Origin: Tachypleus tridentatus
Taxonomy: Eukaryota; Arthropoda; Merostomata; Xiphosura; Limulidae
NCBI RefSeq assembly: GCF_004210375.1
Contig: NC_134837.1
Location: 156,405,310-156,469,309, forward strand
DNA length: 64,000 nt
Direction of reading: 5' to 3'
A program made the position numbers and the translations under genes. Below, in pieces: positions 22,830 to 34,876 of this stretch. Positions within the stretch are counted from its first letter, which is position 1. The number at the start of each line of letters is the position of its first letter. The notes beneath the pieces were generated by a model, which was given only the letters and a program-made list of their open reading frames with translations, had not been told where the DNA came from and did no database searches.

Positions 22830-23246
22830 ACACCTCACTTAAGCTAACGCTGTCTTTCTTGGCTATCCTCCCACCGGCTACAAGCTAACGTTTACTGCCA
22901 AAGATACTTAATGTCCTTCGTAGAAGTAATAATGTCGAAGTTAATTCACTGAAGTTGAATCGTTTGTAATGTTAAAACCTATAAACGTTCCTGGTCAGAT
23001 TCTGTAGTTTTCCAATTAATAAGTGTTCATCACAATTATAGCTTCCGAGGCTTATAGTATACTGACTGTAGTTGACAAATAGTAATAACTGTTTCTCGGC
23101 GCGACGATTTTATATACTATTTACATGAGATTCTCGAACTTTTACAATGTTCAAAACACACTAGCGTTTTCGTAAAACAAATATTGTTAATTCTTACTCT
23201 CGAGAACCTTCTACAAATTTCGAGAACAGGCGGGACTTGCAATACA
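22830..23246 (-). mobile_element. LTR-like repeat, copy 2, inverted
   Basis: Read on the minus strand from 23246: TGTATTGCAAGTCCCGCC, tgttctcgaaatttgtagaa, ggttctcgagagtaagaatt, TATATAAAATCG (TATA box about 131 bases in), gcctcggaagctata, ggaaaactacagaatctgac. It matches copy 1 well past the point where copy 3 jumps ahead, so the long form is ancestral and copy 3 carries a deletion. It lies about 670 bases from copy 1 in opposite orientation. Confidence 0.6.
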
Positions 23247-24198
23247 CATCCAACAATATACGTCACATCCATAAAAATCAATACTTAAAGAAACGTGGGT
23301 ATTAAAGTAAATGTATGGTAGTAACTCTATTATACAGTATATGAAGTGAACCATAACTTTTTATGTGTCTTTCTTTGAAGTTTGTTTCATTAGCAGAATA
23401 TTGGAAATGCTGAGAAAAAAGATATAAAAATCAAGTATTATTTTGACTTTATCGTTTACAAATGAATTGTATCAGAATACAGTGACGTACAGCTAGTTAA
23501 CAATGGGATTGTTTTTCATCTTGTTAATTGGAACTTAGCACGTTTGAATAAAGTTTATAAATGTATAGACAATTATACTATTTTCAACAATAGTAGTGTT
23601 CTTCCAATAATGGCTGCTAGGACTAAATTGTAGTTCGAGAAAATCAGTTTCCAGTGGAAAATTTGCAGCAACTCTTCATGTCTCAGCAGATGTTGTATGG
23701 AAGACTTTAAAAACTGCTATGTGAAACTGACTCTACTACTAACGAAAGTGGTGGAGTACAAAATCGACGTCTTGAAAAGTTAGGATGAATCTCTGTTCCT
23801 TATGTATGTGCCTTACGAGATAGAAGATAGATTTTACTCGTGATATTGCTGTAAATACAAGTGGAATGTTACCCCATAAAGAATAAGAAACATATTAACA
23901 TGAAGTGGTCTCAGTCGACCCGTATCTGTACGAAAACTTTCATTGAGAAGAGGTAATCAAATTAAAAATTGAGATAGACATCGGAATACAAACTGTGAAT
24001 GGCTATGACGGCTTAGCAGCAAATCTAAGGACTTGTCACATTAAACATTGTGTTAATATACCTGCTGTAGACACAATACAGATAGCTCGTTGTACAGCTT
24101 CATGCTTAACAATAAACAAATAAAATATTTACATATGGATCTGAATTGAAATGATTTGAGAACAATTAACCACAGTTTGTTCCTCAGTGAAGAGAAGA
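23247..24198. other. Intergenic stretch with a faint reading frame
   Basis: Around 23650-23720 the plus strand reads KFAATLHVSADVVWKTLKTA, like a helix-turn-helix segment, but stops follow and no terminal repeats were found. Possibly a worn transposon. A SINE-B-like tail scrap lies near 24060-24120. Confidence 0.25.
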
Positions 24199-24290
24199 AA
24201 GCCGATGTACATGTATACCATTCAAGTTGAATCATGGCAGAAAAAAGCCGATGTACATGCATACCATTCAAGTTGAATCATGGTAGAAGA
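24199..24290 (+). repeat. 46-bp tandem duplication
   Basis: Two copies of aagccgatgtacatgyatac followed by cattcaagttgaatcatggy and agaa, at 24199-24244 and 24245-24290, differing at only a few bases. Confidence 0.9.
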
Positions 24291-24833
24291 AAGCCTGGGG
24301 CTGACACTGTTGGTAGATGATCTAGATAAATTTTGTGTTACTTTGACTACTTTCGTGTAGATGCGGACCCTAAACTGCTATGCCATTACTTCTGGAAGAC
24401 TATTCATGAGGCGAATATTATTCAAACAAGGTAATGTTATCAAACATATAACAAATTCTGTAGTCTTGACAAGGAAAAAGACTAACTGATAGAACGTTAA
24501 CGAACAAGACTTGACCTGTAAAAGGTCCAGTAGGAACATTCTTCTCGCTGTATAATATTATATAAAACTGAGAAGGTCAAACTGTAAGGAAGCAGTATCG
24601 ATGAATTGTTAGAGTATTGCTGAAGAATAAGCAATTATCATACATTGATAAACTGTGTGACAGCATGTAAATTAAGTTTTATGCTATGTGTAAAGCAAAA
24701 GGGTTCGCATAGTTACATGTTTTTGTATTTTTGTATAGATTAGTAAAGTATTCATCTAGTTTCTGTTATTTCTTGTTTGTGATTATTGTCTGTGTTTTCA
24801 TAAGTATTATCATTGTTGCCTACTCATCTCACT

Positions 24834-24935
24834 AGCTCAGTGGTAAACGAGATGACACATAAGCTAAAATCCAGAGTTCTGTCCACGCGGTAAGCGCAAC
24901 TAAATAGCTCACTGCTTATTGAATAGTTTTTTTTT
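24834..24935 (+). mobile_element. SINE-B, diverged
   Basis: Head ctagctcagtggtaaacgag, B-box region ccagagttctgtccacgcgg, linker aagcgcaactaaatagctca. The middle is degraded. Confidence 0.55.
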
Positions 24936-25149
24936 TTGCTTATCAACAAACAAACAGTTATTTTATTCCTTATATTTATAAGAATTATTTTGCATTTTTA
25001 GCTTAACGTGTGAATTTAAGAATAACCTAAATACCTTTAGATGGACGTACCTCGTGACGTATCAGTAGAATAAAGGTCCTTATAACAGCGACAGTACCCA
25101 AAGTGATAAATGTATTGCAATCATTTAAATATTTTATTTTATAAGATTG

Positions 25150-25420
25150 TTTGTTTGTTTGTTTTTGAATTCCGTGAAAAGCTACACGAGAGCTATCTGT
25201 GCAAGCCAACCCTTATGTAGCAGTGTAAGACGAGAGGGAAGGCAGCTAGTCATCACTACCCACAGCCAACTCTTGGACTATTCTTTTACCAAGGAATAGT
25301 TGGATTGACCGTCACATTATAACGCCCCCACAGCTCAAAGGGCAAGCATGTTTGTTGTGACGGGAATTAGAACTCGCGACTCTCGAATTACGAGTCTACT
25401 GATTTAACCACATGCCAGGC
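25150..25420 (-). mobile_element. SINE-A, full length, with 13-bp target-site duplication
   Basis: Plus strand runs tail (ttgtttgtttgtttttgaat) to head (accacatgccaggc). Flanked by the direct repeat TTTTATAAGATTG at 25137-25149 and 25421-25433. The B box appears as gggaattagaactc. Confidence 0.92.
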
Positions 25421-25699
25421 TTTTATAAGATTGAATACTTCTATTTGGACTGTTATTTAACTTAGCTTCGTTGTTTATTAAGTTACTTGTTAGTTCTGAT
25501 CCATGTAGATAACTTACTTTGTATCTGAGCTCTTTATAATTTCTTCGAAAATTAATTTGCAGTATACAGCAATCGTTTTGTTTAATGACTAAGAAAGTCA
25601 ATAACAGTGAGGAAAAATACTGAAATATGTTCTCCCATCTATATGCTTTAATTATACAAATTTATTTCACAAATTGAATATCTTCAACCGACTCTCTTT

Positions 25700-26543
25700 C
25701 CACCCCTCATCATTAATGGGTTGACCAAGCTCCACATGTATGTCGTCTGCTATTTACTAGTTGGTTGGGCGAACGATAATATGTTCATGTTTGAATTACA
25801 GAGTCATGCACTAGGCTTAAAACTTGCGCTTGCGCGAAGAGAAAGTCCTTGCTTAGAAAACATTGTTGAACGAAGAAGTTTGGAGACTGGTAGTGCATGT
25901 TCTGTCGTTGTGTTGCGTCTAGTGAGAGCGTTTTAAACATTTACTCAATCTTGGTACAGCTCTCAACCAACGCAATATGTTGACTATCTATTGTTTTGAA
26001 CTATAGTGTTTCTAACACCTCGATTTTAGATAAACCTGCAATCCTTAAAGTGGTTTCTATATTTTGGAGATCATAGTGGAAAAATTGTAATAAAAATCGC
26101 GCATATTTAGGCTTTAAGAACTGGATCCAGAAACAAACTTAAGATTTTCACTAGCCATTAAAAAATAACAACTTAAAGAGAAACGATTGAAATAGTTGAT
26201 GACGAATCATTTTCCGTGAGGGTGTTTGAATAAATTTCGCCGACGTGTAAAAAAAGAGGAACACATTATTAGAAACAGTCCTTCAAAAGTCATAAAAACT
26301 GATTTAATATATAATCTCCACGAGAACATTCACGTTTTGCTAGAGGGCGCATAACGACAAAGATAGTGACTGACACACGAGTTCTACCTTACACTTGTCA
26401 AGTAAATTAATTTCTTGCTAATTTCATACCGAAGTGGATCGGCGGCTGAACTGTGCCCTTTCTACCGTAAAACAGTTAACTCTTGCGCCGAACTTGATCG
26501 AATTAAACTGAGTAAACTTGAAGATACTATTCGCATTAAGAAG
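25700..26543 (+). promoter_or_regulatory. Candidate promoter and untranslated first exon
   Basis: A locally CpG-richer stretch. At 25827-25840 ttgcgcttgcgcga resembles the palindromic site of NRF-1 (tgcgcatgcgca) with one central change. TATA-like tatataatc lies at 26309-26317. A stretch with several CpGs (gatcggcggctg, cttgcgccgaac) ends at AAG|GTAAGC, donor GT at 26544-26545. The last 140 bases contain no ATG, so if transcribed this would be a 5' untranslated exon. One frame is open for about 47 codons, probably by chance. The target exon is unknown. Confidence 0.25.
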
Positions 26544-26545
26544 GT

Positions 26546-28379
26546 AAGCAATTTTATTTGTGCTATCTAAAAACGGAATTATATTAGATGTGTCGCTGAG
26601 CTAATACTATTATAATATGACCTTTAGGTGTAAAATACTTTTAAAAAATCATACATGAAAGCCATTCGCAAACAGAACCTGACATAACTTCCAGTTTTGT
26701 TTATTACTTTGATTTTCGGTTAATTCTATGATCATGACTGCTCGGGTGTAGAACAAAATAGTATTAACTGAATAACTGTTTGACCATTTCCGGATATTAA
26801 TGTATCAATACGCTTATTTTTCGTGTTATAAAAAATATAGACTTCACTTACTGTAATTGTTGTAATCGATGACGTTAGGTTAACCTAATGAAACGTTGTA
26901 GACTATAGATATACCTGTGTATGTGACAATAAATAAATTTTAAGAGCCTGGACATTGTTTGTTATCATCAGTTTATTTTAAAATCGTAAAATGATATTAA
27001 CTTAAAATACGAAGTTGCACTTTTGAGTTTTAAAGCATAAATAAAATGTTTGATATTCGTGTGATCTTTATTATAGGAACTTGTCAAATAACTATTTGCG
27101 TTGTTTCTTGACGTGATTAAATAGTAAAGTTGAATAGTTTACAAAAGGCTCATTTTATGATGTGTAGAGGTTTGTTTATTTTACGCATATATTCTAAGTT
27201 TTTGTATGCATATCGTATCACGTACTCGTGAAGCAGTTGTAATTGTATATCAGATATAAGTAGCTAATAATTTTACATCCTAAAAATAAGTTTAAATAGT
27301 TGTGATTTTGCGTTCGTAAAGAAAACTGGAATATGCTATGCAAGTTTTGTAGCACTATTATTGGTGTGTAGTCACTTGTTTTAACTGCAAGTAGGAACTG
27401 AAGTCAGACCTGGCTTAGTGGTTTAGCATATTTCACTGCAGAAGGAACCAAGGCTTAAGTCGTGATATTGCTAAACATACTTTGCGCATTTATCTGTGGC
27501 TGTTATGCTGTATTTTATTTTTCACTGTTTATCAGTGCACTGTACAGATATATAACGCATAATAATCGCTGCGAAACATCTTGTTAACAAAAAAGTGAAA
27601 ACATTATTCACAATAGCGGTTTCTCCGTTTTAATTTGTTTTTGGTGTATCTAAATATTTGTTTACAATGTTCGTAGTGCAGTTCTGTTTTACCTAAATGT
27701 ATTAAGATAATTGAGATAGAGGGAGAGGTTTTGTTATACAAGTGTTTTTAATCATCTTGCCAAAGAATGGTTCAAAACCAAAGTATTTAAATTAAAAAAT
27801 AGACAAAATGAAGAAGCATGTATAGTTTAAAACTCAGTTATATATATTAAAAAAAGAAAAATGTTTACATTTATTTGTGGTTGTTTCTTATAGTAATAGT
27901 ATGAAAATATTTATCTTTTAAATTAATTTATTTTCAACATTATTTCACATCACAGTTCAAAGATCAGAATGTTACAAACGGAAGGGAAAATAACTACTTT
28001 CCTAATTCCTTTCAGACGAAGCCTATTTAACCCCAAGACTTAAAAAAGTGTTGGTGTACTCATGTAACAGCCCTGGTGTTATTTATAAGAATTTAAGTCT
28101 TATATTTATAATGATTTCTCTTGCTCTTTTAAAATTCTCAAGAGCGAGTTTGAATAATCCTAAAAGAAACTTTTGCTCTACATCTTACAACTAGTCGTAT
28201 TTTACTTGTTACAATATTCATCCAATAAGATTATTCACTATCAGTATTTGATTTTATAACTTACGACTGAACACTGCTAAAAGTTCCTATTAGATTATAA
28301 TAATCAATTTTGTATAGTTTAAGAAAGCTTGTGGAAATATGAATGCTTCAATGCTACGTAATTTAAACTTTTTTTCATT
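26546..28379. other. AT-rich stretch, no supported feature
   Basis: An acceptor-like ttttcaacattatttcacatcacag ends at 27957 and is followed by a 24-codon frame to a stop, too little to call. A tRNA-like scrap lies near 27410-27470. Confidence 0.35.
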
Positions 28380-28618
28380 TTAACCAATAACAACAAACAA
28401 CTTTTGGTGATAATATTCGACGAATTTGCACTCATTGCTGTCTGTCAAAAAATACTGATTTAGGGCTCTGAATACCTCATTAAATACCCCATTTAAAGCG
28501 GTATGGATTCGTACAATTTTCATTTTGATACTTCGAACTTCACTACTGAAAGTAATCTGGTATGCTATATTTTCAGTGCTCAAGCTGTTTGGTAAGATTA
28601 TTTTGCTTTCGTTCAACG
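28380..28618 (-). CDS. Candidate terminal coding exon, unidentified protein
   Basis: A 79-codon minus-strand frame ends in TAA at 28382-28380. It begins at an excellent acceptor: a run of T followed by CAG, with AG at 28620-28619. The first complete codon is TTG after two bases, so the preceding exon should end with one base of a codon. The sequence is well mixed for such AT-rich DNA. It includes NSLSTENIAYQITFSSEV, a Lys/Arg-rich stretch, and NGVFNEVFRALNQYFL, which could form an amphipathic helix; two Cys are absent from the first half. No signal peptide or transmembrane segment is obvious. I do not recognise the family and found no upstream partner exon. Confidence 0.35.
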
Positions 28619-28620
28619 CT

Positions 28621-29833
28621 GAAAAAAAATCTTAATCATACACGCCAACTTCGTGTTTATTTATTCTGTTCGTAAACTTGCTATTTAAAAAAAAAAAGTC
28701 TTAAATTTTATTAATTTTAAAGTATAGCGTATGAATTCACCCAATACAAATGGTTTTTATTGTAACATACTTGCGGTATTAAAATGTATCTTCTAGTCTA
28801 AGAATGAAACCGGTGATAGTAGGCCAAGTTATGGGTTAAATGATCTACATTAAACTTTTAACCGGTAGCAAAGTGTGTGGCTTTTTGTTTTTAATGTATA
28901 TATAGAACTGCGTGTTAACGCCTACACTAGTATCTCTAGCGCACGGTTACCAATTCCCATTTACACTTTTCTTCTGGTTTGATAATATTGTTCTATTTTA
29001 TTGTGTACACAAGTGGAAAGTCTCGAAACGCGTCGCACGAAGTCAACTACATGTTAGCTTGATCTCTAGCATCCGGGAACAAAAAGGGGGTTGAAGGAAA
29101 ACGACCGTAGCATAGTCGAATGTAAAGTAGGATCTTGCAAACAGAAAGGGTTTAGGCATCACTCTCCTTACGAACAGAGTCCTGAAAAGCTTTTATCTAT
29201 ACTTGTTTTTCAAACAAAGCGAACATGCTTAGCAAGCAGAAAATTAATTTTACGGTCATTTGGAAGACTTAAGGAGCCAATACAATGCAGGATAAATTGA
29301 TGTCTTTTTCTTTGTTTCTGGTGTCGTATAGTTCCTCCAGCGTAGGTGTGTATGAATGACTACTTTTCCTTTTAAACATCATGTACATAAGAGGTGTTCT
29401 ACATGTCGCTCTAAAGTTGTACATAAAAATAGACGTTTGTTGTTACAAGCTCATTCTACTTGGTTGGGTGTATCTTCCTTTATAAGAAGTAACAGTACAC
29501 AGTCAGGCATAGCCCTATTTTTAACTTTACATTATGGTTCAATTAAAATGGGGATAAGAAATTAACCTTTGTGTTTTAGCTAAACTAACGAGATTGTAGT
29601 GCATTGCATATGGTAATTGTAATGTGTACGTTTACTCTTCTGTTGTTTTGTGCAATAGTATTCTCGAAAGCCCCTTTGAGTAACCATGCTCGTTATAATA
29701 CGTATATGCACACGCGCACGTATGTGTGTGTGTGTATGTGTAAGAGAGAGAGCTCTGCATTGTATTGGAAATATTGTAGTTTGTTCTTCAGGCTTTCTCT
29801 TAAGTACATTCGATAAGCCTACCGAGAATCGGG
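28621..29833. other. Intergenic stretch with open frames of doubtful status
   Basis: Plus-strand frames at 29091-29300 and 29356-29565 are open but have neither recognisable motifs nor good splice borders. A short GT/AC-rich patch lies at 29700-29745. Confidence 0.35.
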
Positions 29834-30079
29834 TTGTATAGACTGTCAGAGCCATGTGAAGCGAATCCGACAAGACAAGATGGAGAAGGCATTAATTCTC
29901 CGTTAAGTGGCTTAAAGAACAAAGAAATTATATATCAAATTAGCTCAATTACTGCACGACTTGCATCTTGGGGATCCATAGAAGATGTTGAAGCATGTTT
30001 CTGTAACAGGTTGTTGCTAGTAGATCTCTATATTTGCCTGAAGATAACAAAATATAAGAATCCACACAGTGTCTCGTAA
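29834..30079 (+). CDS. Possible coding exon, weak
   Basis: A frame open for about 93 codons since the last stop. It has balanced composition in its middle, including NSPLSGLKNKEIIYQISSI and ARLASWGSIEDVEAC. An AG acceptor could lie at gttgtatag (29842) and a poor donor at AACAG|GTTGTT (30010). There is no start codon near the beginning and no recognised motif. Long chance frames of this size do occur elsewhere in the window, hence the low confidence. Confidence 0.15.
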   Translation: MYRLSEPCEANPTRQDGEGINSPLSGLKNKEIIYQISSITARLASWGSIEDVEACFCNRLLLVDLYICLKITKYKNPHSVS

Positions 30080-30593
30080 GTAATCGCAACAAAAGCACGC
30101 GCGCGTTATGACACATGAATAGTAGAGATGTTTTACGCTTAAATATTGTGTAATGAACTTTGTAACAAAGATAGTTAAGTGATTTAGTGTAATGGGGAAG
30201 TAAGCGAATAGCTGCAGAGTTTTCTGACCAATTTTATATGATAAATGCAAAAAAAACCCCAAAAAAACAGCTAAATACAAAAGATAGAGGAAAGACAGAA
30301 TGTGTAAAGTTAGGAAAATCTAACTACTACTGCCTGCCATTAGAACCTCCAAGGTTCAGCTACTTATAGTTGCTCTTCTCGGTAACAAATAATTACATAA
30401 AGTAAATAGAATAAATAATATAAAAGAAAAAGTAAATCGAAAATCATATCAGGCTTTGTAATATATTTGTGTGTGAACATACGTAAGAATTGAGGCTTTG
30501 TCAAATTGTCAAACTAATAAGTGTGCAAGGAGATTATTATGGGATGATTTTTAATGTGCACAGAAAAGATTGCTCTTTCAGTTTGTGATCGTT

Positions 30594-30710
30594 TGAAAGT
30601 AAGCACAAAGCTACACAATGAACTATTTCGGCTCTGTCCACCACGAGTATCGAAACCCGTTTTGTAGCGTTTAAGCCCGTATATATACCGTTGTGTCGCC
30701 GAGGGGGTTT
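30594..30710 (-). mobile_element. SINE-B (B2 type)
   Basis: Plus strand: gtaagcacaaagctacacaa, tgaactatttcggctctgtc, ccacgagtatcgaaacccgt (reverse B box), ttaagcccgtatatataccg, then head ttgtgtcgccgaggggg. Complete but diverged. Confidence 0.75.
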
Positions 30711-33412
30711 TGGTACAAAATTGTAGTTGGACAAATGTCAGAAGTCGTGAAAAAGTGACAAAAAATTCAAGTCGCGAGGGGAGTATTGGATAAAAAAACA
30801 AAACAACAGCTGTACTGAATAGTTTGAAAATAAAAGCTTTTTCAATCGTAACAATATTTCCGTTTTATTACATTTTCAATAGATACAAGTGGGAAAATGT
30901 TTACAAAAATTGAACATGAAGAAATGGTTGCATCAAACAGTCGGGAAACAAGGTAGAAACGGGTATAGTGTAATAAAACTTCCTCTCTACAACCACGCAA
31001 GGGGTATGCCCAATAATGATTCGAGTACTTCAATTTATCGACGTATTGGAGGCAATACATGTACTGTAAAGTCTGTTTGTGACACCAGAAGTAGACATTC
31101 ATATGGACCCATTACTTTTATATTTTTTTATATTTTGTTCTTCACAAGTTGTTCTTTATTTAGCAGTTAAAAGAGAAAGCAACAGGAGTTGATTCATTAG
31201 TTATAGCTGTATTAACATAGAAAGATTTAAAAAATCTTAAGAGATGTCTGTGTATATAAAAAGTAGAAGAATCAAAAACACTTTTGCACTTTTATATGCA
31301 CCCTTCAGAAAGTATAATATGATGAACCCAGAAAATCGAAGTAGGCATGGATCGAATATTGGGTACGTCCCTTTTGAAATTGTACATTTTATTTTAATAA
31401 ACATGCTCCTTCCTACCTTGTTTCCTGACTTTTTGTTGTATCCATTTCTTTTCAGTATTTAGAAATATTTTTGCCACTTGCTGATGCACTTTCTTAATAC
31501 AAAGTGACATCTTATGTGTCCTTTATTTATTTGTGTTGATATCCTGAATGCATATTATCAGTATGGATGTGCATCATAATATTGTGGTATTACAAATAAT
31601 GGTGCGTGTGTGATGCGCATTCTTTTCACTTATGGTGTGTATATACATTTTGAGTGTGCATATATGCTCTGCGTGTGATGGCATACACTCTAGTGTGTGA
31701 AATGTCATTTTGATAATGTAATGTGAGTTGTGTGCATGTATTAAAGATTGATAAATTACTTTTTATATAAATAACTACGTCCATTTCAGGCAATAATTTG
31801 AATATCTTGTAGTTAACACTAGTTAACTTAGGTCGGCATGAAAGAAGATATACTATTCATGTAAATTACGCTACCAGGTAAAGTGAGTACAAATAGAGTT
31901 TCAACTTGTGTTCAGTTGAATGGAAAGCTTGTTCGACAAAGTATCACGGTCTGACGGAATTGTAGTCTCACTTGGGCACAAATGGAAAAAGTCAAGATGA
32001 AATGGATGCAGTGCCAGTTCAACCGATAATTTAGTGATGACCTCAAGCTGAACAAAGTAATTCATATATTAAATAGTTCTTCTAGTGTATGGTTACCCAT
32101 CCACAGAAGCTGGCTGATTCAGCCTCGCATTTAGAGTTTACCTTATACACACTTGTAACACTTTGAATAATTATTTACGGAGGAAAACTGGAAACAACAC
32201 TCTTCAACTAAGATTTATATGCAGAAAATAAAAAGGTTGTGGACAAAGACGCTTTTCTTAAGACTCACCCTACGTTGGCATACCCCATACTACTTAGTGT
32301 CCAGATCTTGTCATACAGTACTGTAGATCGAGAAGACCACACCCCTTCACTGTTTTATTTGACCACACCTACTCAGTGTATGGAGTGAGGAAGCAGAAGT
32401 GTGCGTTTTAAGATGGCGTCCTTTCAAGGTATTCCTTGATGTACGTCTAATAATTCTTTTCAGTATAGAAAACCCCTAACAATAGCACGTGGTCAGTGTA
32501 CTATTGTTTTGTTTGATGTACTTATAACTATTATAAATCCGTTTGTTACATAGCTAGAAATGTTCAACAATGTCAGTTTATCACTGAGACTAAAAAAAAT
32601 TGTGAACATTTTGTATCTGCTTTGGTTTCTCAGATGGTTGTACGACTACCAGTTTTATGTATGATTTGTTTATCACCTCAGGGTATATTCTTATAATGGA
32701 GCTAGCTAGTGATGTATACGTTCAAAACTTGGATCTCGGAAACCACCGCATTGATTATCAGCAATCATATCCGAGTAATATTTGTTATAACTAAGCAGTA
32801 TTTTTATACCCGAGTAATAAAGCAATAAAAAGAAATAGAAATTTCCATAAAAATGATGTTTCAGATGTAACCAAAAATTACAAAAATAGTAACTTTCTAA
32901 TGTAAAACAATCAAAAACAGAATTAAAAGTATTTGTTTTTATTTAGTGAAAATCTCATTAATGTTTTAAGAGAAAAGCGAAACAAGATATTATGAAAGTC
33001 AGTTTAATACTTTAAGTTATTCTGCATGATGTATTAAACTACCCGTATTTTATATCGATTTCAGTATTTCTATTGTAAGTACAGTTTAACGTGAACAAAT
33101 CTAATTTTAATAAACAGTACCAGAGTTTTTCTCCAAAGTGGTGCAAATGAAACAAAATTCTATGCATTAATTAATCATTTCTAACTAAATACGAAGTTTT
33201 AAAAGCAGAACGAAACGTTAATTCAGTACAGATCTAATGATCACATTAATACAAGGATTGAAGCAGTTACATCGATTGTAATCTAATAAAATAAATTATC
33301 GTTATTTTTTACAACGTAATAATGTGTGTAAAAGAAGTCGTAACTTGGATTCCGATATCTTTATCACATGTTTCTTTGTTTTTTCTATTTATTATATTTT
33401 AATTGTTTAAAG
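30711..33412. other. AT-rich stretch, no firm feature; GT-rich patch
   Basis: A pyrimidine-rich acceptor-like tract ends at 30882 (ttttattacattttcaatag), followed by 70 bases to a GTAGAA; both frames there are open but unrecognised. At 31570-31740 the DNA is an irregular tg/tatg-rich patch (gtgtgtgatgcgc, gtgtgtgaaatg), probably a decayed simple repeat. Confidence 0.35.
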
Positions 33413-33544
33413 AAATATTCTTTGAGGAAAGATGCACATCTAAAAATTACACATAAAAAGCTTGTTCTTTCAAAAACAAGTAGAAAATCAGCTCAAGCTG
33501 TAGAATTTGATTGGAAATCAGTTTCATTCTGTTTTTCATCTCAG

Positions 33545-33606
33545 TGTTCCAAGCTACAAATGATGTACGTCTTCAACTTGCTAAGAAAAGAGGAGAATTT
33601 CGTTAA
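33545..33606 (+). CDS. Candidate terminal coding exon, unidentified
   Basis: A strong acceptor (ttcattctgtttttcatctcag, AG at 33543-33544) is followed by TG, then FQATNDVRLQLAKKRGEFR and TAA at 33604-33606. The polar, charged composition is unlike translated AT-rich noise. The preceding exon should end with one base of a codon. The same DNA lies inside a longer open frame from 33368, which also starts after a T-rich tract ending in AG near 33412, so two readings compete. AATAAA at 34384 could serve as a poly(A) signal. No partner exon identified. Confidence 0.25.
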
Positions 33607-33849
33607 TTTTGCATGAAATTTTATCAGGTCTGTTCGACCTAGATAAAAAATAGTAATTGTATTAATATTGTTTCAAATTTCATTATTTCCAAAACTCCAG
33701 TAATTTTGACCCTTTTTTTTTTATTTATCTTTGAATGTGAAACAGCGCTATTAACATCACTGATCAGCTGTATCGTTCATTGTTGGCATGGTAACTGTTC
33801 TTCATATTTGTGTACTTTTCTCCCCTTCATTGAACTTTTTTATTATTAT

Positions 33850-34107
33850 TATTTCGCGCAAACCTCCCCGAGGAATATATGCGCTAGCTGGCCCTAATTT
33901 AGGATTGAAAGTCTGGAGAGAAGGCAATAAGTCATCATCACCCACCGCCAACTCTTGGGTTATTCTTTTACCAACGAACAGTGTGATTGACCGTCACATT
34001 TAACGCACCCACGGCTGAAAAGACGAGGATGTTTGATGGGACGCGGATTAGAACCTGCGACCCTCACATTGTGAGTCGAGCGCCCTAACTACTTGACCAC
34101 CCTAGGG
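33850..34107 (-). mobile_element. SINE-A
   Basis: Plus strand: atttcgcgcaaacctccccg, gcgctagctggccctaattt, cccaccgccaactcttgggt, gtgattgaccgtcacattta, gatgggacgcggattagaac, ending aactacttgaccaccct. The B box is mutated. Confidence 0.85.
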
Positions 34108-34489
34108 TAAACAAAATCTGAACTAGGTGTAACTACAGAGAAAGTCCAAAACAACTACTAACTCAGGAATAACACTTTTTGTTTTTATCATCTGTGAAAA
34201 ATTCCATGCTTTTGAACAAAAACTGTTCTGTACCATAATGACTGATTTTAGTAACAACATTAAGAATGTTTATGGATCATGGGTTCTTGATGCGTTCATC
34301 AATTACGACTGACACTTCTGCTGTCAGTGTAAATATTTATAATAATAATTGCTAGGATATTATTGTGATAAAATTATTCTGTAAATAAAGTTCCCTGCGA
34401 TAACATTTTTCTGCTTCTGTGTTTGTAGATAACAAGTTGTGTAATAATCTTTCTTACTGTTGGTATGAACAAAACAAGCAAAACCGGAA
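34108..34489. other. AT-rich intergenic stretch, no feature seen
   Basis: No repeats or supported frames. Confidence 0.45.
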
Positions 34490-34501
34490 TGTCTGTTGAA
34501 T

Positions 34502-34732
34502 TTGTTTGTTTTGAATTTCGCGCAAAGCTACTCGAGGGCTATCTGCGTTAGCCATCTCTAATTTAGCAGTGTAAGACCAGAGGGAAGGCAGCTAGTCATT
34601 ACTAAACTCTGGCTGTCACATTATAACGCCCCCACGGCTAAAAGTGCGAGCAAGTTTCGTGCGACGGGGATTCGAACCCGAAACCCTCGGATCACGAGTC
34701 GAACGCCTTAGCACGCTTGCCCATGCCGGGCC
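34502..34732 (-). mobile_element. SINE-A with 12-bp duplication and internal deletion
   Basis: Flanked by TGTCTGTTGAAT at 34490-34501 and 34733-34744. Head and B box are well preserved (plus strand ggggattcgaacccg; ccatgccgggcc). About 55 bases around the 'ccgccaactcttgggctac' block are missing, so this deletion either preceded insertion or occurred since. Confidence 0.92.
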
Positions 34733-34876
34733 TGTCTGTTGAATAATAATCTCTGAATCTTTTTCCATAAGAGGGTTGTTAAGTGACTCTTGACGAGCAG
34801 GGCACAATGTTTCAAGTAATGTTTGCATTTATAAAATACAATAATGTATGAAATGAATTGTTAATTACTAATAAGG

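Noticed and set aside
29700..29760. GT-rich patch as a regulatory Z-DNA site
   Set aside because: Too short and irregular to support beyond a simple repeat.
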